A stretch of DNA of 64,000 nt from Budvicia diplopodorum (GCF_009800925.1 NZ_WOYF01000006.1:105937-169936), one strand, 5' to 3'; shown: positions 7,807-17,602, numbered from the stretch's first letter. Made by a program: numbers and translations. Notes: a model not told the origin generated them from the letters alone.

Positions 7807-8481
7807 CTACGATCGCTTAATCAGGTTTAAATCGATAAACTGGCTGAGATCTCGCTCTTCAGGACGGCAAATATAAGGAAGCTCACCGAGTAGCGGTGCC
7901 CGTATATTTTGTTTCAATGCACTAATTGTTTCTGCGTAATACGACAAACCCGGGTTAATTCGATTAGCAACCCAACCGGCAATATTCAGCCCGTCGTGAG
8001 CGATAGCTTCTGCCGTCAGTATGGCGTGATTAATACAGCCATGTTGAATACCCACGACCAGAATAACCGGTATTTGCTCTTCAATCACCCACTCTGAAAT
8101 GGGCCGCATACCGTTGAGTAAAAAACGCCAGCCGCCAATGCCTTCAACCACAACGCAGTCTGACTGTGCCTGTAGTTTATGTAACCCTGATGATAAGTGG
8201 GAATAGTCCAGCGGATGCTCGCTATAGGTCAGCGCGGCATGATCTTTAATCACGATTGGGTTAATGTCTTTATAAGGTACATTGACGGATGATGATGCCT
8301 GAAGGATCGTCGCATCACGATTGCGGCTGCCATCATCAGTGTGGTGTGAGGCAACAATGGCAATAGGCTTATAGCCAATGGCGCGCTTACCCTGCTTAAT
8401 CAGTGACTGTAGCAAGGCTCGGGAAACGACCGTTTTACCTACTTCAGTACACGTACCGGTAACAAAAAATCGATTCTGCAT
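7807..8481 (-). CDS. bioD2: Dethiobiotin synthase paralogue BioD2
   Basis: 224 residues. The P-loop is GTCTEVGKTVVS (8-19), followed by the YKPIA substrate motif and VVVEGIGGW, the Walker B/biotin-synthesis signature. Similarity is greatest to E. coli BioD2 (YnfK), which likewise precedes mlc. BioD enzymes close the ureido ring of 7,8-diaminononanoate using ATP and CO2; BioD2 may be an auxiliary form. E. coli BioD2 has a lysine and glycine-rich stretch after YKPVA that here reads IVASHHTD, so the substrate loop differs. The best upstream SD-like stretch, GGAG, is 13 bases from the ATG, suggesting weak translation. Confidence 0.9.
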   Translation of the reverse strand: MQNRFFVTGTCTEVGKTVVSRALLQSLIKQGKRAIGYKPIAIVASHHTDDGSRNRDATILQASSSVNVPYKDINPIVIKDHAALTYSEHPLDYSHLSSGLHKLQAQSDCVVVEGIGGWRFLLNGMRPISEWVIEEQIPVILVVGIQHGCINHAILTAEAIAHDGLNIAGWVANRINPGLSYYAETISALKQNIRAPLLGELPYICRPEERDLSQFIDLNLIKRS

Positions 8482-8724
8482 AAAAAGAATTGCTCCGGAA
8501 CCTTTAATCGAAACGGTTGATGAAAATAATCCACGGGGTTTAAATCAACGTTTCAGGGGTGAATGGACTAACAGAGGCAGTCCTAATAGCAAAAGTCTAG
8601 GCTATGCCTCAGTTCAATAGATTGCGTTAGCTCAATTTTTACTAAAACAGATAAATAAAATTCTTAAAAACAATACGTTATATAGATACGCAGTGTTTGG
8701 ACTGTTTGACCGAGCTAAAACAGA

Positions 8725-9942
8725 TTATCCCTGAAGTAATTTCACTAATAGCGAACCGTTATATAAAGCCATTTTGACTAATGCAGCGCCGGGAATGGTG
8801 CCTTTATTCATAAATCGGGTGGGTTCTATATGAATCGGGCTGCTGTACTGGGGCAGCGACTGTTGGTGAATACACTTTTCAATCGCCGGGTAGAGGATCG
8901 CCGCTGACGCATTTAGCGGTGAGCCAATCAGAATTTTTTCAGGGTTGAAAATATTGACCATGACGGCAACGATTTGCCCTACGCTAGTACCAACATGGTT
9001 GATGATATTCTGCGCCAAAATGTCGCCTTTGTTGGCGGCATCGCATAAATTTTCTATGGTGACGGCACGGTAATGCATCAGTGATTTCGGGTATAGCGGC
9101 AGCTGTTGCTGGGCGCGCTCAAGAATGCTACCGATGCTGGCGATCGTTTCGAGGCAGCCATGATTACCGCAATAACAGGGTTTACCGTTAGGATCGATCT
9201 GGGTGTGGCCGATTTCAATGCGGCTGCTGGAATCAATATGAAGCACCCGACCACCGCTAATAACCGACGCGCCGACTACGTCATCAATCACTATCTGAAT
9301 CACGTTCTGGCAGCCCTGAGAAGCGCCATATAGCGCTTCGCTGATGGTCCAGGCGCAAACGTCTTGCTGAATAAATACCGGCAAACCGGTACGCTGACGC
9401 AGCCTTGGCCCGAGTGGCACATTCTCTTCGTTGTAGAACGGCATTTTATGGACGATGCCCGTGGTGGCATCAATAATTCCCGGTAGCGTAATGGCAATGG
9501 CCGTCAGGCGTTCAAGGCGTTTTTGATGTCGGGTAAAAAACGACTCAACCAGATAGACAATCCGGTCCAGCAGCGATGAGCTGTTATCAATCGGCAGGTC
9601 GATTTGTTCTTCAACAATGATCAGGTTGCTTAAGTCCCGTAGGGCCAGCGTCAGGCAACCATGATGAATACGGGCTGTCAGATAATGCCAGGCTTGGGTG
9701 TCGAGCTCAATGCCAACGGCCGGGCGACCGCGGCTACCGACTTCATTAAATTCAGTCTCTTTTACCAAGTGGGCATCATACAATTCACGGACGATTTTAG
9801 TGATACTGGCGGGCGCTAAATTGGATACTTTAGACAGCTCGATGCGAGAAATAGGACCATATAGGTCGATTAACCGATATACCGCACCCGTGTTGGTCTG
9901 CTTAATATGGTCAATATGCCCCGGTTGGCCTTCTCTGTTCAC
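8725..9942 (-). CDS. mlc: Global sugar-metabolism repressor Mlc (ROK family)
   Basis: 405 residues from a GTG at 9942, against 406 in E. coli. AGGAG stands 7 bases before this GTG, and E. coli-like sequence (GQPGHIDHIKQTN) begins right after it, so a longer ATG frame starting at 10014 is rejected. Residues 1-80 hold the winged-helix DNA-binding domain (PASITKIVRELYDAHLV). The rest is the ROK fold with the structural zinc motif CYCGNHGCLE. Mlc represses ptsG, manXYZ, ptsHI and malT and is titrated by dephosphorylated PtsG. The C-terminal helix ending NGSLLVKLLQG, needed for PtsG sequestration, is conserved. Confidence 0.95.
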   Translation of the reverse strand: MNREGQPGHIDHIKQTNTGAVYRLIDLYGPISRIELSKVSNLAPASITKIVRELYDAHLVKETEFNEVGSRGRPAVGIELDTQAWHYLTARIHHGCLTLALRDLSNLIIVEEQIDLPIDNSSSLLDRIVYLVESFFTRHQKRLERLTAIAITLPGIIDATTGIVHKMPFYNEENVPLGPRLRQRTGLPVFIQQDVCAWTISEALYGASQGCQNVIQIVIDDVVGASVISGGRVLHIDSSSRIEIGHTQIDPNGKPCYCGNHGCLETIASIGSILERAQQQLPLYPKSLMHYRAVTIENLCDAANKGDILAQNIINHVGTSVGQIVAVMVNIFNPEKILIGSPLNASAAILYPAIEKCIHQQSLPQYSSPIHIEPTRFMNKGTIPGAALVKMALYNGSLLVKLLQG

Positions 9943-10272
9943 GCTTCTACTCCTGTTTACACATAAAAAAATGACAAAATAGCTAACAATGTTATCGGGA
10001 GTTGTGCATAACAAGATGTATCATGAAGAAACCCATATTATTATTGATAGCGATAGGTCGATTGATAGGGTGTCGCTTTTATTTCTCTACGTCAACCGTT
10101 TGATCCTTTTACCAATAAATTGTGTTTACTGAATCGAGCCTATGCTAAAAATAGGTACGCTGTCATTAACGTTATTGATTATCGTTTAGCAAAACCGATT
10201 TGTCACCAATCCGTAGACAGAATCATCGGTCTTGTTTTTCTTGATTAAGCCATTCCCGACGGAGGAACTAGA
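9943..10272. other. Divergent intergenic region mlc-ynfM
   Basis: 330 bases, AT-rich, holding the divergent promoters of mlc and ynfM. I could not identify a convincing Mlc box or any other operator by eye. GGAGG at 10261-10265 is the ynfM ribosome-binding site. Confidence 0.5.
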
Positions 10273-11568
10273 GTGATACCGCCTAAGCTCAATAACAACA
10301 GTACGCCTGATGAATCACCGACCGATAATAGTTCCATATCGGATACACAAATGGTCGCTAAATCTGGCCGGGTTCGCTCGCCTTTTATCGTCCGGGGCAC
10401 GTCGGAGTTTACCCGCGTGACCATGGCCCTGTTCTCTGCCGGTCTGGCGACGTTTGCACTGCTGTATTGCGTTCAGCCAATTCTTCCCGTGCTATCGCAA
10501 GACTTCAATATTTCACCGGCCAGTAGTAGCCTTTCGCTATCGGTTGCGACCGGCATGCTGGCGGTGGGTTTACTGTTTACCGGCCCTATCTCTGACGCCA
10601 TCGGGCGTAAACCGGTGATGGTTACCGCGCTCATGCTGGCCGCAATCCTGACGATTGCCAGCTCACTGACTACCAGCTGGCAGGGCATTTTAATTATGCG
10701 GGCGCTTGTGGGGCTAGCGCTGAGCGGCGTAGCTGCCGTTGCGATGACTTACCTGAGCGAAGAGATCGATCCGATGCACGTGGCCTTCGCCATGGGGCTT
10801 TATATCAGCGGGAACTCTATCGGCGGCATGAGCGGGCGGCTGCTCAGCGGGGTAATAACTGACTTCTTTTCATGGCGGGTTACCCTCGGCGGCATTGGGG
10901 TCATAGCGCTGATTGCAGCCATCGTGTTTTGGCGAATACTTCCGGCATCCAGCCATTTCAGAGCATCGTCCCTTCGCCCGAGAACCTTATTGATTAACTT
11001 CCGTTTACACTGGCACGATCGCGGATTGCCATTGCTGTTTGCCGAAGGCTTTCTGCTGATGGGAAGCTTTGTGACGCTGTTTAACTATATTGGTTACCGG
11101 CTGATGGAAGCGCCCTATTTTATTGGTCAGGCGATGGTTGGTTTGCTATCGGTTGTCTACCTGACGGGAACCTATAGTTCGCCAAAGGCCGGAACGCTAA
11201 CCCAGCGCTTTGGCCGCGGCCCGGTTTTGCTGTCGTCGATTGGTATTATGCTGGCTGGCGTGCTGATTAGCCTGTTTTCGTCAGTGTGGTTGGTTCTTAG
11301 CGGCATGATGCTATTTACCAGCGGATTTTTCGGCGCTCATTCGGTTGCCAGCAGTTGGATTGGCAAACGAGCCAAGCGGGCAAAAGGCCAGGCTTCAGCC
11401 CTGTACCTGTTCTTTTACTATGTCGGTTCAAGCATTGCCGGAACGCTGGGCGGGTTTTTCTGGCACAATTACGGTTGGAATGGATTATCGGTATTTCTGT
11501 GCGCCATGTTGGTCGGTGCCCTGTTTATCGGCCGCTATCTGGCCCGCTTACCCGAAGCTAAAGCTTGA
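10273..11568 (+). CDS. ynfM: MFS transporter YnfM
   Basis: 431 residues from a GTG at 10273, chosen because GGAGG (10261-10265) lies 7 bases upstream. A hydrophilic N-terminus of about 50 residues precedes 12 predicted membrane helices in two groups of six. The MFS A-motif is visible as GPISDAIGRKPVM between helices 2 and 3. It follows E. coli YnfM, and the bioD2-mlc-ynfM gene order is the same as in E. coli apart from the small ynfL. In E. coli it has been linked to drug and arabinose-type efflux, but the native substrate is uncertain. Confidence 0.9.
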   Translation: MIPPKLNNNSTPDESPTDNSSISDTQMVAKSGRVRSPFIVRGTSEFTRVTMALFSAGLATFALLYCVQPILPVLSQDFNISPASSSLSLSVATGMLAVGLLFTGPISDAIGRKPVMVTALMLAAILTIASSLTTSWQGILIMRALVGLALSGVAAVAMTYLSEEIDPMHVAFAMGLYISGNSIGGMSGRLLSGVITDFFSWRVTLGGIGVIALIAAIVFWRILPASSHFRASSLRPRTLLINFRLHWHDRGLPLLFAEGFLLMGSFVTLFNYIGYRLMEAPYFIGQAMVGLLSVVYLTGTYSSPKAGTLTQRFGRGPVLLSSIGIMLAGVLISLFSSVWLVLSGMMLFTSGFFGAHSVASSWIGKRAKRAKGQASALYLFFYYVGSSIAGTLGGFFWHNYGWNGLSVFLCAMLVGALFIGRYLARLPEAKA

Positions 11569-12114
11569 AGCTTTCACCCAATACTCTTTCCTTTAAGCAT
11601 CCGTCAAAGTTGAAGTTAATAGAAAGAGCTGGTTATTTCAGCTGATTAAAATAGCGAGCTTCATCCGCAAGGAACTCGCGATATTTCGACGTCTTCTATT
11701 TGAATGAGAATTACGCTGCAACTCAATATCACTGACTTAACGTAGTGTGATGATCAACGCTTCCATTATTTTGGATGGTACCATACTAGCGCACTAAGTT
11801 TATTGTTAGAACTATCAACGGTTACTCTTAGATCATAACTTTCACCATGGATATATAACGCTAAAATGCATTAGCTATATGGATTAATTTATTCATTCAG
11901 CGTTGATAACTTGCTTCAGATACGCGAGTTTAATATCACACTCATTGCGCTACGTGTTGATGAATAGCTATATGGATGACTGACAATTGGGGGTTAATGG
12001 CAACAGCTAATTTATTTAAATAGCATTAATGCGTTGTTATAAATATTCTGGTTACCTGAATTTCTTATGACATGAAAGACAAGGAAGGAAGACAATTCAT
12101 CAAGCTATATTTAT

Positions 12115-12258
12115 TCACAAACTCGACCTTGACTTGATGTTTTTGAGTATCTCAGCCAATGCGTTTTTAATAGGTTCAATATATTGTCTAAGGCCGTCTT
12201 TTATCCGTTCACCCGTGTCAATGAACCGTTTGGAAAACTTCGAAAAATGGCCCAGCAT
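12115..12258 (-). pseudogene. Remnant of an unknown gene (C-terminal fragment)
   Basis: A minus-strand frame ends at a TGA (12115-12117) and reads MLGHFSKFSKRFIDTG, then ERIKDGLRQYIEPIKNALAE, then ILKNIKSRSSL, 47 codons. The frame continues upstream for eight more sensible codons (RSGVGLSG) before a stop. Composition is that of a real amphipathic helical protein end, unlike the overlapping plus-strand frame. There is no good ribosome-binding site. I read it as the C-terminal end of a decayed gene; I do not recognise the family. It could instead be a very small real gene. Confidence 0.3.
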
Positions 12259-12462
12259 ACCTGATAGACCCACGCCTGAGCGTCACACCCGGCTATGTGG
12301 CATAGATTCAATAGCATGGGAAAATCAGCGCTCGCGGCGGCGCAGAAATACGCGGAATACGATAGATTTCAATCATAGACAGCATAATTTCTAATAGGTT
12401 ATCTATTGAATTAATTATGCCAGCGATTTCATTGGTGGAATAACATTTGATTTAACAATTAA

Positions 12463-12505
12463 AATAGGCCACATAAATATAAATATTCGTGTGACCTATT
12501 TTTAT
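12463..12505 (-). terminator. Terminator of the InsA-like gene
   Basis: On the minus strand AATAGGTCAC (12500-12491) pairs with GTGGCCTATT (12472-12463), one G-U pair included, followed by TTAATT. On the plus strand the same hairpin is followed by TTTTTAT but has one mismatch. It ends the gene at 12530-12721. Confidence 0.6.
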
Positions 12506-12529
12506 GCTGCATAATGTGGATATTACATT

Positions 12530-12721
12530 TTACAACTTTGATTCTTGGGATAGCTCTTTAGCTTTTAAATTATTAACCCATCCGGCATAAACATATTTCT
12601 TTTGAAATGTTTTATGACAAGAAGAACAAAAATAACGCTGGTAGCCAGAACGTCCTAATCCATGTTTTCTAATATGATTAGAATCATTACAATATGGACA
12701 GTCTATTTTATTATAGAACAT
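12530..12721 (-). CDS. IS1 InsA-like zinc-ribbon protein, 63 aa
   Basis: The protein has CPYC (8-11) and CSSC (32-35) around a GYQRYFC core, then HKTFQKKYVYAG. This is the arrangement at the N-terminus of IS1 InsA (CPSC, GHQRYLC, CRKTWQLQFTY). After residue 48 the similarity stops, so the helix-turn-helix half of InsA and all of InsB are absent, and I see no IS1 ends nearby. AGGA lies 6 bases before the ATG and a terminator follows, so it looks expressible. It is either a decayed IS1 family remnant that kept an open frame or a small domesticated zinc-ribbon DNA-binding protein. Confidence 0.7.
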   Translation of the reverse strand: MFYNKIDCPYCNDSNHIRKHGLGRSGYQRYFCSSCHKTFQKKYVYAGWVNNLKAKELSQESKL

Positions 12722-12888
12722 AAAATTTCCTTGTGATTTTTCACATGATAAAGGGTTTGCACTATTTCTAACTTATTATTTTAAAAAACATAAAGCATAA
12801 CTACATAATTACCATACAGTTACTATATCAATATAATTACTACATCCGTACTAGTTATTAAAAAATTAAATCTGTGCTCAGAATTAAT

Positions 12889-13524
12889 TTAAAAATTATC
12901 AGGGAATAATTTACAAACGTTTATTAGTTTGCCTTTTTGCATATCAATATACCCCCCTTCCCGTAGCGCAGAAAGCATTCTTAGCGCCCCGCTTCTGGAC
13001 ATGCTGCTTCGCTTCATTATGTAGGCGATTACGCTTATCTTTAGGCGTTCTTCTAAAGGCTTATAGCTTAACTCCATCAGTAATAAGCAAAGTACTTTAT
13101 ACGTTGAATCTTGAATGAAAACCGTTTCACGATAGGTGTGGCAGTCACTAATAAAGGCCAGATAAGCCAGCAAATCGTCTAAAAGGTCATCATGCTTAAT
13201 GATAGATATAGCCGTTTCGTAAGGTATTCTCTCAATAACGCTATTGCTATCTAGTTCAAAAGTATAAGCATTAAACGTATACTTCGATTTCAACAGGCCC
13301 AATACCAGTGGCGCATCTGAAACACCAACCAGTAATCCACCTTCACCCTGATATAATTGAATGCTACCGCTCGACACCACATAAACATAGTGCTCAGACT
13401 CATTACGCTCATTATAATGATTAAAAATGAACTCTTCGTGCTCAAGGTGTTTAGTGCCCTTACCTGTCAACGCATTCACAATCCGCCATATACTCTCTAA
13501 TGGCTTTTCTGCTTTCAGTTTCAT
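12889..13524 (-). CDS. IprA (YaiV)-like transcriptional regulator
   Basis: 211 residues from the ATG at 13524. Residues 1-120 are a cyclic-nucleotide-binding-like beta domain, and 150-211 are a winged helix with SRSGALRMLSALREGGYIDM. The opening EKPLESIWRIVNALTGKGT aligns with the beginning of E. coli YaiV/IprA (207 residues), a negative regulator of peroxide resistance. The end KGKLINVCKLFPDNF also follows that family. In-frame ATGs at 13545 and 13623 are alternatives; none has a clear ribosome-binding site. The family has many paralogues beside surface-structure genes. Codon use and GC are lower than in neighbours, suggesting transfer. Confidence 0.75.
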   Translation of the reverse strand: MKLKAEKPLESIWRIVNALTGKGTKHLEHEEFIFNHYNERNESEHYVYVVSSGSIQLYQGEGGLLVGVSDAPLVLGLLKSKYTFNAYTFELDSNSVIERIPYETAISIIKHDDLLDDLLAYLAFISDCHTYRETVFIQDSTYKVLCLLLMELSYKPLEERLKISVIAYIMKRSSMSRSGALRMLSALREGGYIDMQKGKLINVCKLFPDNF

Positions 13525-13949
13525 TAATTTTATATTATCAAGCATTTTGATATCATCAATGGTCAAACGGTTAATCGGTATATGTGAATATGAGTGTAAT
13601 GTTAATATAATGCTTATGTACATGAATATTTATATGATTACTTCACATATACCTCACTACTAAAACTACGCTTTCAAGATAACAAAATGACACCTCAGCT
13701 GGAAGTCCAAACTTAGACTGATGTGTCATTGTGCTTTTTAGTGCTTATTTTACAACACCGATTTAACAGGCGTTATGCATTGAATAGGTAATGCATAACC
13801 TGTTGTTTTCAACTATTTCGGCGCTGACCATGATAAGAGCAATAATTACTCAACTAATATGTAAAACAAAACATACCTATTTTAGGTAGGTTTTGTTTTA
13901 TGTATTAAATATATTAAATGGTAGTGGATTAGTCATGCTGATCCATGCG
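13525..13949. other. Intergenic region with three stem-loops
   Basis: Three inverted repeats follow one another: AATGACACCTCAG/CTGATGTGTCATT (13686-13730, one mismatch), AACAGGCGTTATGCATT/AATGCATAACCTGTT (13765-13804, one bulge, 8-base loop), and AAAACAAAAC plus TACCTA pairing with TAGGTA plus GTTTTGTTTT (13863-13899). The last is AT-rich and terminates the CDF gene on the minus strand. The first two have no obvious gene to serve and may be regulator sites or a small RNA. Confidence 0.5.
13863..13899 (-). terminator. Terminator of the CDF transporter gene
   Basis: AAAACAAAAC (13863-13872) pairs with GTTTTGTTTT (13890-13899), with inner arms TACCTA/TAGGTA. It lies 51 bases past the stop of the CDF gene. 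Read on the minus strand, the downstream arm ends in GTTTTAC. Confidence 0.6.
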
Positions 13950-15317
13950 CTATTTCAACGGTTCCGCATGGCCAATAACGCGAAATACGTCCGGAAAGCT
14001 GGAGCGGATAACTCTTTCTACCCGATCGACTGAAGTATGAATATCGTTAACCGCCATGTGTGACGGTAGACAGTAATTGAAATAGATAATTAGTCCCTGT
14101 TTTGTTTCACGGACCCGGACATTATGGATTTTATCACCCTGACCACTATCGCCAGACGCCAAATATAGCGCATTCTCAAACTCGCGTTGCCTTTCGGCGC
14201 TGGCGTCTCGCCCTTCCAACCAGTTAGCCACAATGGGCTCAATATGAGTATCAATTTCAATCTGCGGCCCCAGCTCCGTACGGATTGCTTCCTCAAGAAT
14301 ACGCACAAGGGTGTTTGACTGCTCCAGGCTTAAGTCTGCCTCGAGTTCTAAATCAAAGCTGATTGATAATCGATCCGGCAGTTGCAGTATAGTTAACCGA
14401 TGAATAGCCCGGTCGAGATTAGCCGCGATGATCCTCACCCGCGTTGCGATCGTTTCACTGCTTTCAGAACGAGGCCGGGCGATCAGGGTAATTTCAGCGT
14501 TATTCAAATTTTGCTGTAGTTTAAGCGTAATGTGATCTTTTAGTTCGCTAACCAGCTCCAACGGGAGCCCACGGCTGACCGCCAGCGTGAGTTCAATAAA
14601 CAGCATCGGGCCAGCATTACGCACCCGGGTTCGTTCAATTTCAATCACCTCAGGGAAGCCTTTCATCAGCGAGGCTATTTTAGCTTCGGTTCCGGCCGGG
14701 GCGGTATCGACCAGTGAATCAAATGAACGTTTACCTAAAGTGGCTGCCGCGCTAAATATAAAGCAGGCAACGATAATAGCGGCAATAGCATCCGCTTTTA
14801 AAAAGCCAAAGGTAACAAATACGATACCGATCAATACCACGCCCGATGCCAGCATATCGGAGAAAAAGTGCAGCGCATCGGCTTCGAGCGCCGGGCTATT
14901 GGTGCTTTTAGCCACGCGGCGCAACGCCCGAACGCGGAAAAAATCAACCACAATAGAGACCAGCAGTATGGCTATCACTACCGGCGCGGCAATAATCTCG
15001 TGGGGTTCCCCCATTAAACGCTGAACGGCTTCATAGGCTATCCACCCTGCGGCACCGAATAGTAGCGCAACTTCAAACAGCGCCGCCATACTCTCCATTT
15101 TTCCATGGCCATAGTGATGATTGTCATCGGCGGGTTTATCGCTGATATGGACAGCCCACCAGGTAATAACGGTAGCAATGAAGTCAGAAGACGAATGGAT
15201 CCCTTCGGAGATTAAACCAATGCTTCCGGTGAATAGCCCGATGGTAAACTTACCGATAGCCAGCAGGCCACTTGCCAGCATAGATACTAAAGCAACGCGC
15301 TGCTTTTCATTTTGCAT
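13950..15317 (-). CDS. Cation diffusion facilitator (CDF) metal exporter, long form
   Basis: 455 residues; a typical FieF-type CDF has about 300. Six membrane helices lie in residues 1-195. The metal site reads H41-x3-D45 in helix 2 (HSSSD) and H150-x3-D154 in helix 5 (HFFSD), an HD-HD set usually linked to zinc-type selectivity. HHYGHGKME (67-75) is the family loop. The C-terminal 250 residues are longer than one cytoplasmic CDF domain (205-285) and appear to hold one or two further copies. It exports Zn2+ or a similar divalent ion by proton antiport. It lies next to cusS, on the same strand, making a metal-efflux cluster. Confidence 0.88.
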   Translation of the reverse strand: MQNEKQRVALVSMLASGLLAIGKFTIGLFTGSIGLISEGIHSSSDFIATVITWWAVHISDKPADDNHHYGHGKMESMAALFEVALLFGAAGWIAYEAVQRLMGEPHEIIAAPVVIAILLVSIVVDFFRVRALRRVAKSTNSPALEADALHFFSDMLASGVVLIGIVFVTFGFLKADAIAAIIVACFIFSAAATLGKRSFDSLVDTAPAGTEAKIASLMKGFPEVIEIERTRVRNAGPMLFIELTLAVSRGLPLELVSELKDHITLKLQQNLNNAEITLIARPRSESSETIATRVRIIAANLDRAIHRLTILQLPDRLSISFDLELEADLSLEQSNTLVRILEEAIRTELGPQIEIDTHIEPIVANWLEGRDASAERQREFENALYLASGDSGQGDKIHNVRVRETKQGLIIYFNYCLPSHMAVNDIHTSVDRVERVIRSSFPDVFRVIGHAEPLK

Positions 15318-15408
15318 GGAACGTCTCGTTGAGGCCTGTTTTTTGAGTGTAGGCTATGCCCGCGTTGTTATCATTAGGAATCATAATAACAACCGTGAAT
15401 ATTTTTGA

Positions 15409-16863
15409 TCATTGGGGCATCGAGACCGTGAATTCAGTTACGCCTGAATTTGACGTTACGGTCACTTTACCTCGATGGGCCTCAATAATCGATTTAACAA
15501 TAGCCAGCCCAATTCCGCTACCTTCACCTTTGCGTTGTCGAGACTGGTCAACCCGATAAAAGCGGTCAAAGAGCCGGGGAAGGTGTTCAGCAGAAATATC
15601 TAAGCCCGGATTGGCAAATGACATGTTTACGCCGCCAACTATTTGTGACAGCGTCACTATTACGCATTTCCCCTGCGGCGTATAGCGAACCGCGTTGGAA
15701 AGGAGGTTGTTAATCACCCGACGTAGCATCAGCACATCGCCCTTAATTGGCGCAGCATTGCCAACCAAACATAGCGTTACGCCCTTTTCTTCAGCCCAAG
15801 CCTCAAAATATTCAAACACTTTGCCGATCTCAACGTTCAAATCGATGATTTCGCTTTCGGGGATCAGCAAATGGTTATCGGCCTGAGCCAGAAACAGCAT
15901 GTCGCTGACCATTTTTGCCATGCGTTCATACTCTTCCAGATTGGAATACAGAACTTCCTGATAGTCCTCTGCGCTCCGGTTCTGGCTCAGTGCGATTTGA
16001 GTCTGTGTGGCTAAATTGGTGATCGGGGTTCGTATTTCGTGGGCGATATCCGCCGAGAAGTTAGACTGTCGTTTAAACACGTCTTCAATGCGTTCAATCA
16101 TTGAGTTAAAGGAGACTACCAGCTGCTGTAGCTCAATCGGAACCTCATTGGGCTGCAAGCGCACGTCCAGATTATCGGAGGTAATGCTTTTAATGGTCTT
16201 ACTAACGCGACGCAGCGGCGCGTGCCCCTGATACACCGCAATGCGTACAATCAGTACGATAATTAGGCAAATAAGCAGTGCGGCTACGCTTAAGCTACGG
16301 GTTAACTCTTGAATGTAGTGCAGATGAAAATTGATCGAGAGCGCAATCACCATCCGATAGTGCGTTGCCTGCCCGTTGATAACGGTTGGTATCGGTAAGC
16401 TCATTACCCGATAGCCTGCCGACTGGGGCTCATGACCGCTGTCGTCGCCGGAATGAGATTGAGGCTGAGCGCGTTCCTCACTCCAAGTCAGCGCATGTAC
16501 CGCGTTGGTCGGATTCTGTTTGATTATCTGCTGAAAATCCGGGCCGCCCGGTGACTGAAACAGGCGCTGATGCCGTTGATTTTCCAGATAGAGGTAAGCG
16601 TTAACCTGTTGAGAAACGGCGTTAGTGACCTTCTCAATGCGCGTTGCTTCGGGTAGATTATTATCGCCTAAGAACCGACTCAGCGTGGCGCTTAACTCTT
16701 GCAGTTGGTTAATATCCTGCTCTTCAAAATGTTGCTCAACCGAGCGGATAGTTACCCAGCTAAAAACGGAAAACGCGGCAATCGCCATGATGCTAATAAA
16801 CAGGGTTAAGCGGAAAGTCAGTGATAATGGCCTGCGTGCGAAGTGGCCTAGGCTAGTCTTCAT
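15409..16863 (-). CDS. cusS: Copper/silver sensor histidine kinase CusS
   Basis: 484 residues. Two membrane helices (about 20-40 and 195-215) bracket a periplasmic sensing loop rich in His, Gln and Ser ([11 protein letters not shown]). A HAMP linker follows. The H-box is [14 protein letters not shown], the N-box [16 protein letters not shown] and the G-box [13 protein letters not shown]. The cusR start is upstream and the two frames overlap by 11 bases, so they are translationally coupled. In E. coli CusS senses periplasmic Cu+ and Ag+. A matS site lies inside this gene. Confidence 0.93.
   Translation of the reverse strand: MKTSLGHFARRPLSLTFRLTLFISIMAIAAFSVFSWVTIRSVEQHFEEQDINQLQELSATLSRFLGDNNLPEATRIEKVTNAVSQQVNAYLYLENQRHQRLFQSPGGPDFQQIIKQNPTNAVHALTWSEERAQPQSHSGDDSGHEPQSAGYRVMSLPIPTVINGQATHYRMVIALSINFHLHYIQELTRSLSVAALLICLIIVLIVRIAVYQGHAPLRRVSKTIKSITSDNLDVRLQPNEVPIELQQLVVSFNSMIERIEDVFKRQSNFSADIAHEIRTPITNLATQTQIALSQNRSAEDYQEVLYSNLEEYERMAKMVSDMLFLAQADNHLLIPESEIIDLNVEIGKVFEYFEAWAEEKGVTLCLVGNAAPIKGDVLMLRRVINNLLSNAVRYTPQGKCVIVTLSQIVGGVNMSFANPGLDISAEHLPRLFDRFYRVDQSRQRKGEGSGIGLAIVKSIIEAHRGKVTVTSNSGVTEFTVSMPQ
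15645..15657. promoter_or_regulatory. matS: matS site (MatP binding), copy 2
   Basis: GTGACAGCGTCAC fits GTGACRNYGTCAC at every position. It lies within the cusS coding region, which is common for matS. Confidence 0.82.
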
Positions 16864-17536
16864 CGGCCACCTCTAACACATAGCCAATTCCCCTGACCGT
16901 TTGGATCAGCTTCGGCTCAAAGTCATTATCAATTTTAGCGCGCAGCCGTTTAACCGCTACGTCGATCGCGTTGGTATCGCTATCAAAATTCATATCCCAT
17001 ACCTGCGATGCAATGAGCGAACGGGGCAATACTTCACCCTGATGGCGGATAAAAAACTCTAGCAGTGAAAACTCTTTTCCGGTCAGGACAATTTTAGCGC
17101 CGGAGCGAGTGACCCTGCGTTTGATTAAGTCTATCTCTAAGTCAGCAAGCTGAAACTGGTTTTCCACCATGGCAAAAGCGCCTCGTCGAAGCAGGGTTCT
17201 GACTCTGGCCAGCAGTTCGGCGAAGGCGAACGGTTTTACCAGATAGTCATCAGCGCCTAACTCCAGCCCTTTTACCCGATGTTCAATATTGCCGAGTGCG
17301 GTCAGTAACAGGATCGGCACGTTCTTGCCTGCAGCCCGCAACAGTTTAACCACGTTCCAGCCGTCAATGTCAGGCAGCATGATGTCCAGAATGATTAAGT
17401 CGTATTCCATGGTTATCGCCTGGTGATATCCGGTCATTCCATTATCCGCCAGATCGACAACAAAGCCCGACTCCGTTAACCCCTTACACAGGTATTCGCC
17501 GGTCTTAGCCTCATCTTCTACCACTAACAGTTTCAT
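16853..17536 (-). CDS. cusR: Copper/silver response regulator CusR
   Basis: 227 residues, OmpR/PhoB type. The receiver domain (1-115) has the phospho-acceptor Asp51 in [14 protein letters not shown] and Lys101-type KPF; the winged-helix domain (125-227) ends [15 protein letters not shown]. It works with CusS, and the target box lies at 17603-17620 between cusR and cusC, so both transcripts can be controlled from one site, as in E. coli. The length equals E. coli CusR. Confidence 0.94.
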   Translation of the reverse strand: MKLLVVEDEAKTGEYLCKGLTESGFVVDLADNGMTGYHQAITMEYDLIILDIMLPDIDGWNVVKLLRAAGKNVPILLLTALGNIEHRVKGLELGADDYLVKPFAFAELLARVRTLLRRGAFAMVENQFQLADLEIDLIKRRVTRSGAKIVLTGKEFSLLEFFIRHQGEVLPRSLIASQVWDMNFDSDTNAIDVAVKRLRAKIDNDFEPKLIQTVRGIGYVLEVADED

Positions 17537-17602
17537 TCTGCCTCCGCTTGGCCTGTGCCGTATTCAGGACCATTCTAGACGATATCCGGGTGATATCGTG
17601 AA

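Larger units (their letters stand above)
11569..12529. other. Low-GC intergenic stretch with gene remnant
   Basis: About 960 bases between ynfM and the InsA-like gene without an intact recognisable gene. Base composition drops toward AT compared with the flanking core genes. The only protein-like signal is the minus-strand fragment at 12115-12258. A plus-strand open frame at 12134-12394 overlaps it, has no ribosome-binding site and looks like its shadow. A bidirectional hairpin lies at 12463-12505. Confidence 0.5.

Noticed and set aside
10015..10272. Search for an Mlc operator in the mlc-ynfM gap
   Set aside because: No string fits the known Mlc site well enough by eye.
12134..12394. Open frame of 86 codons on the plus strand
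   Set aside because: No ribosome-binding site; the opposite strand in the same place has a better protein-like reading, so this looks like its shadow.
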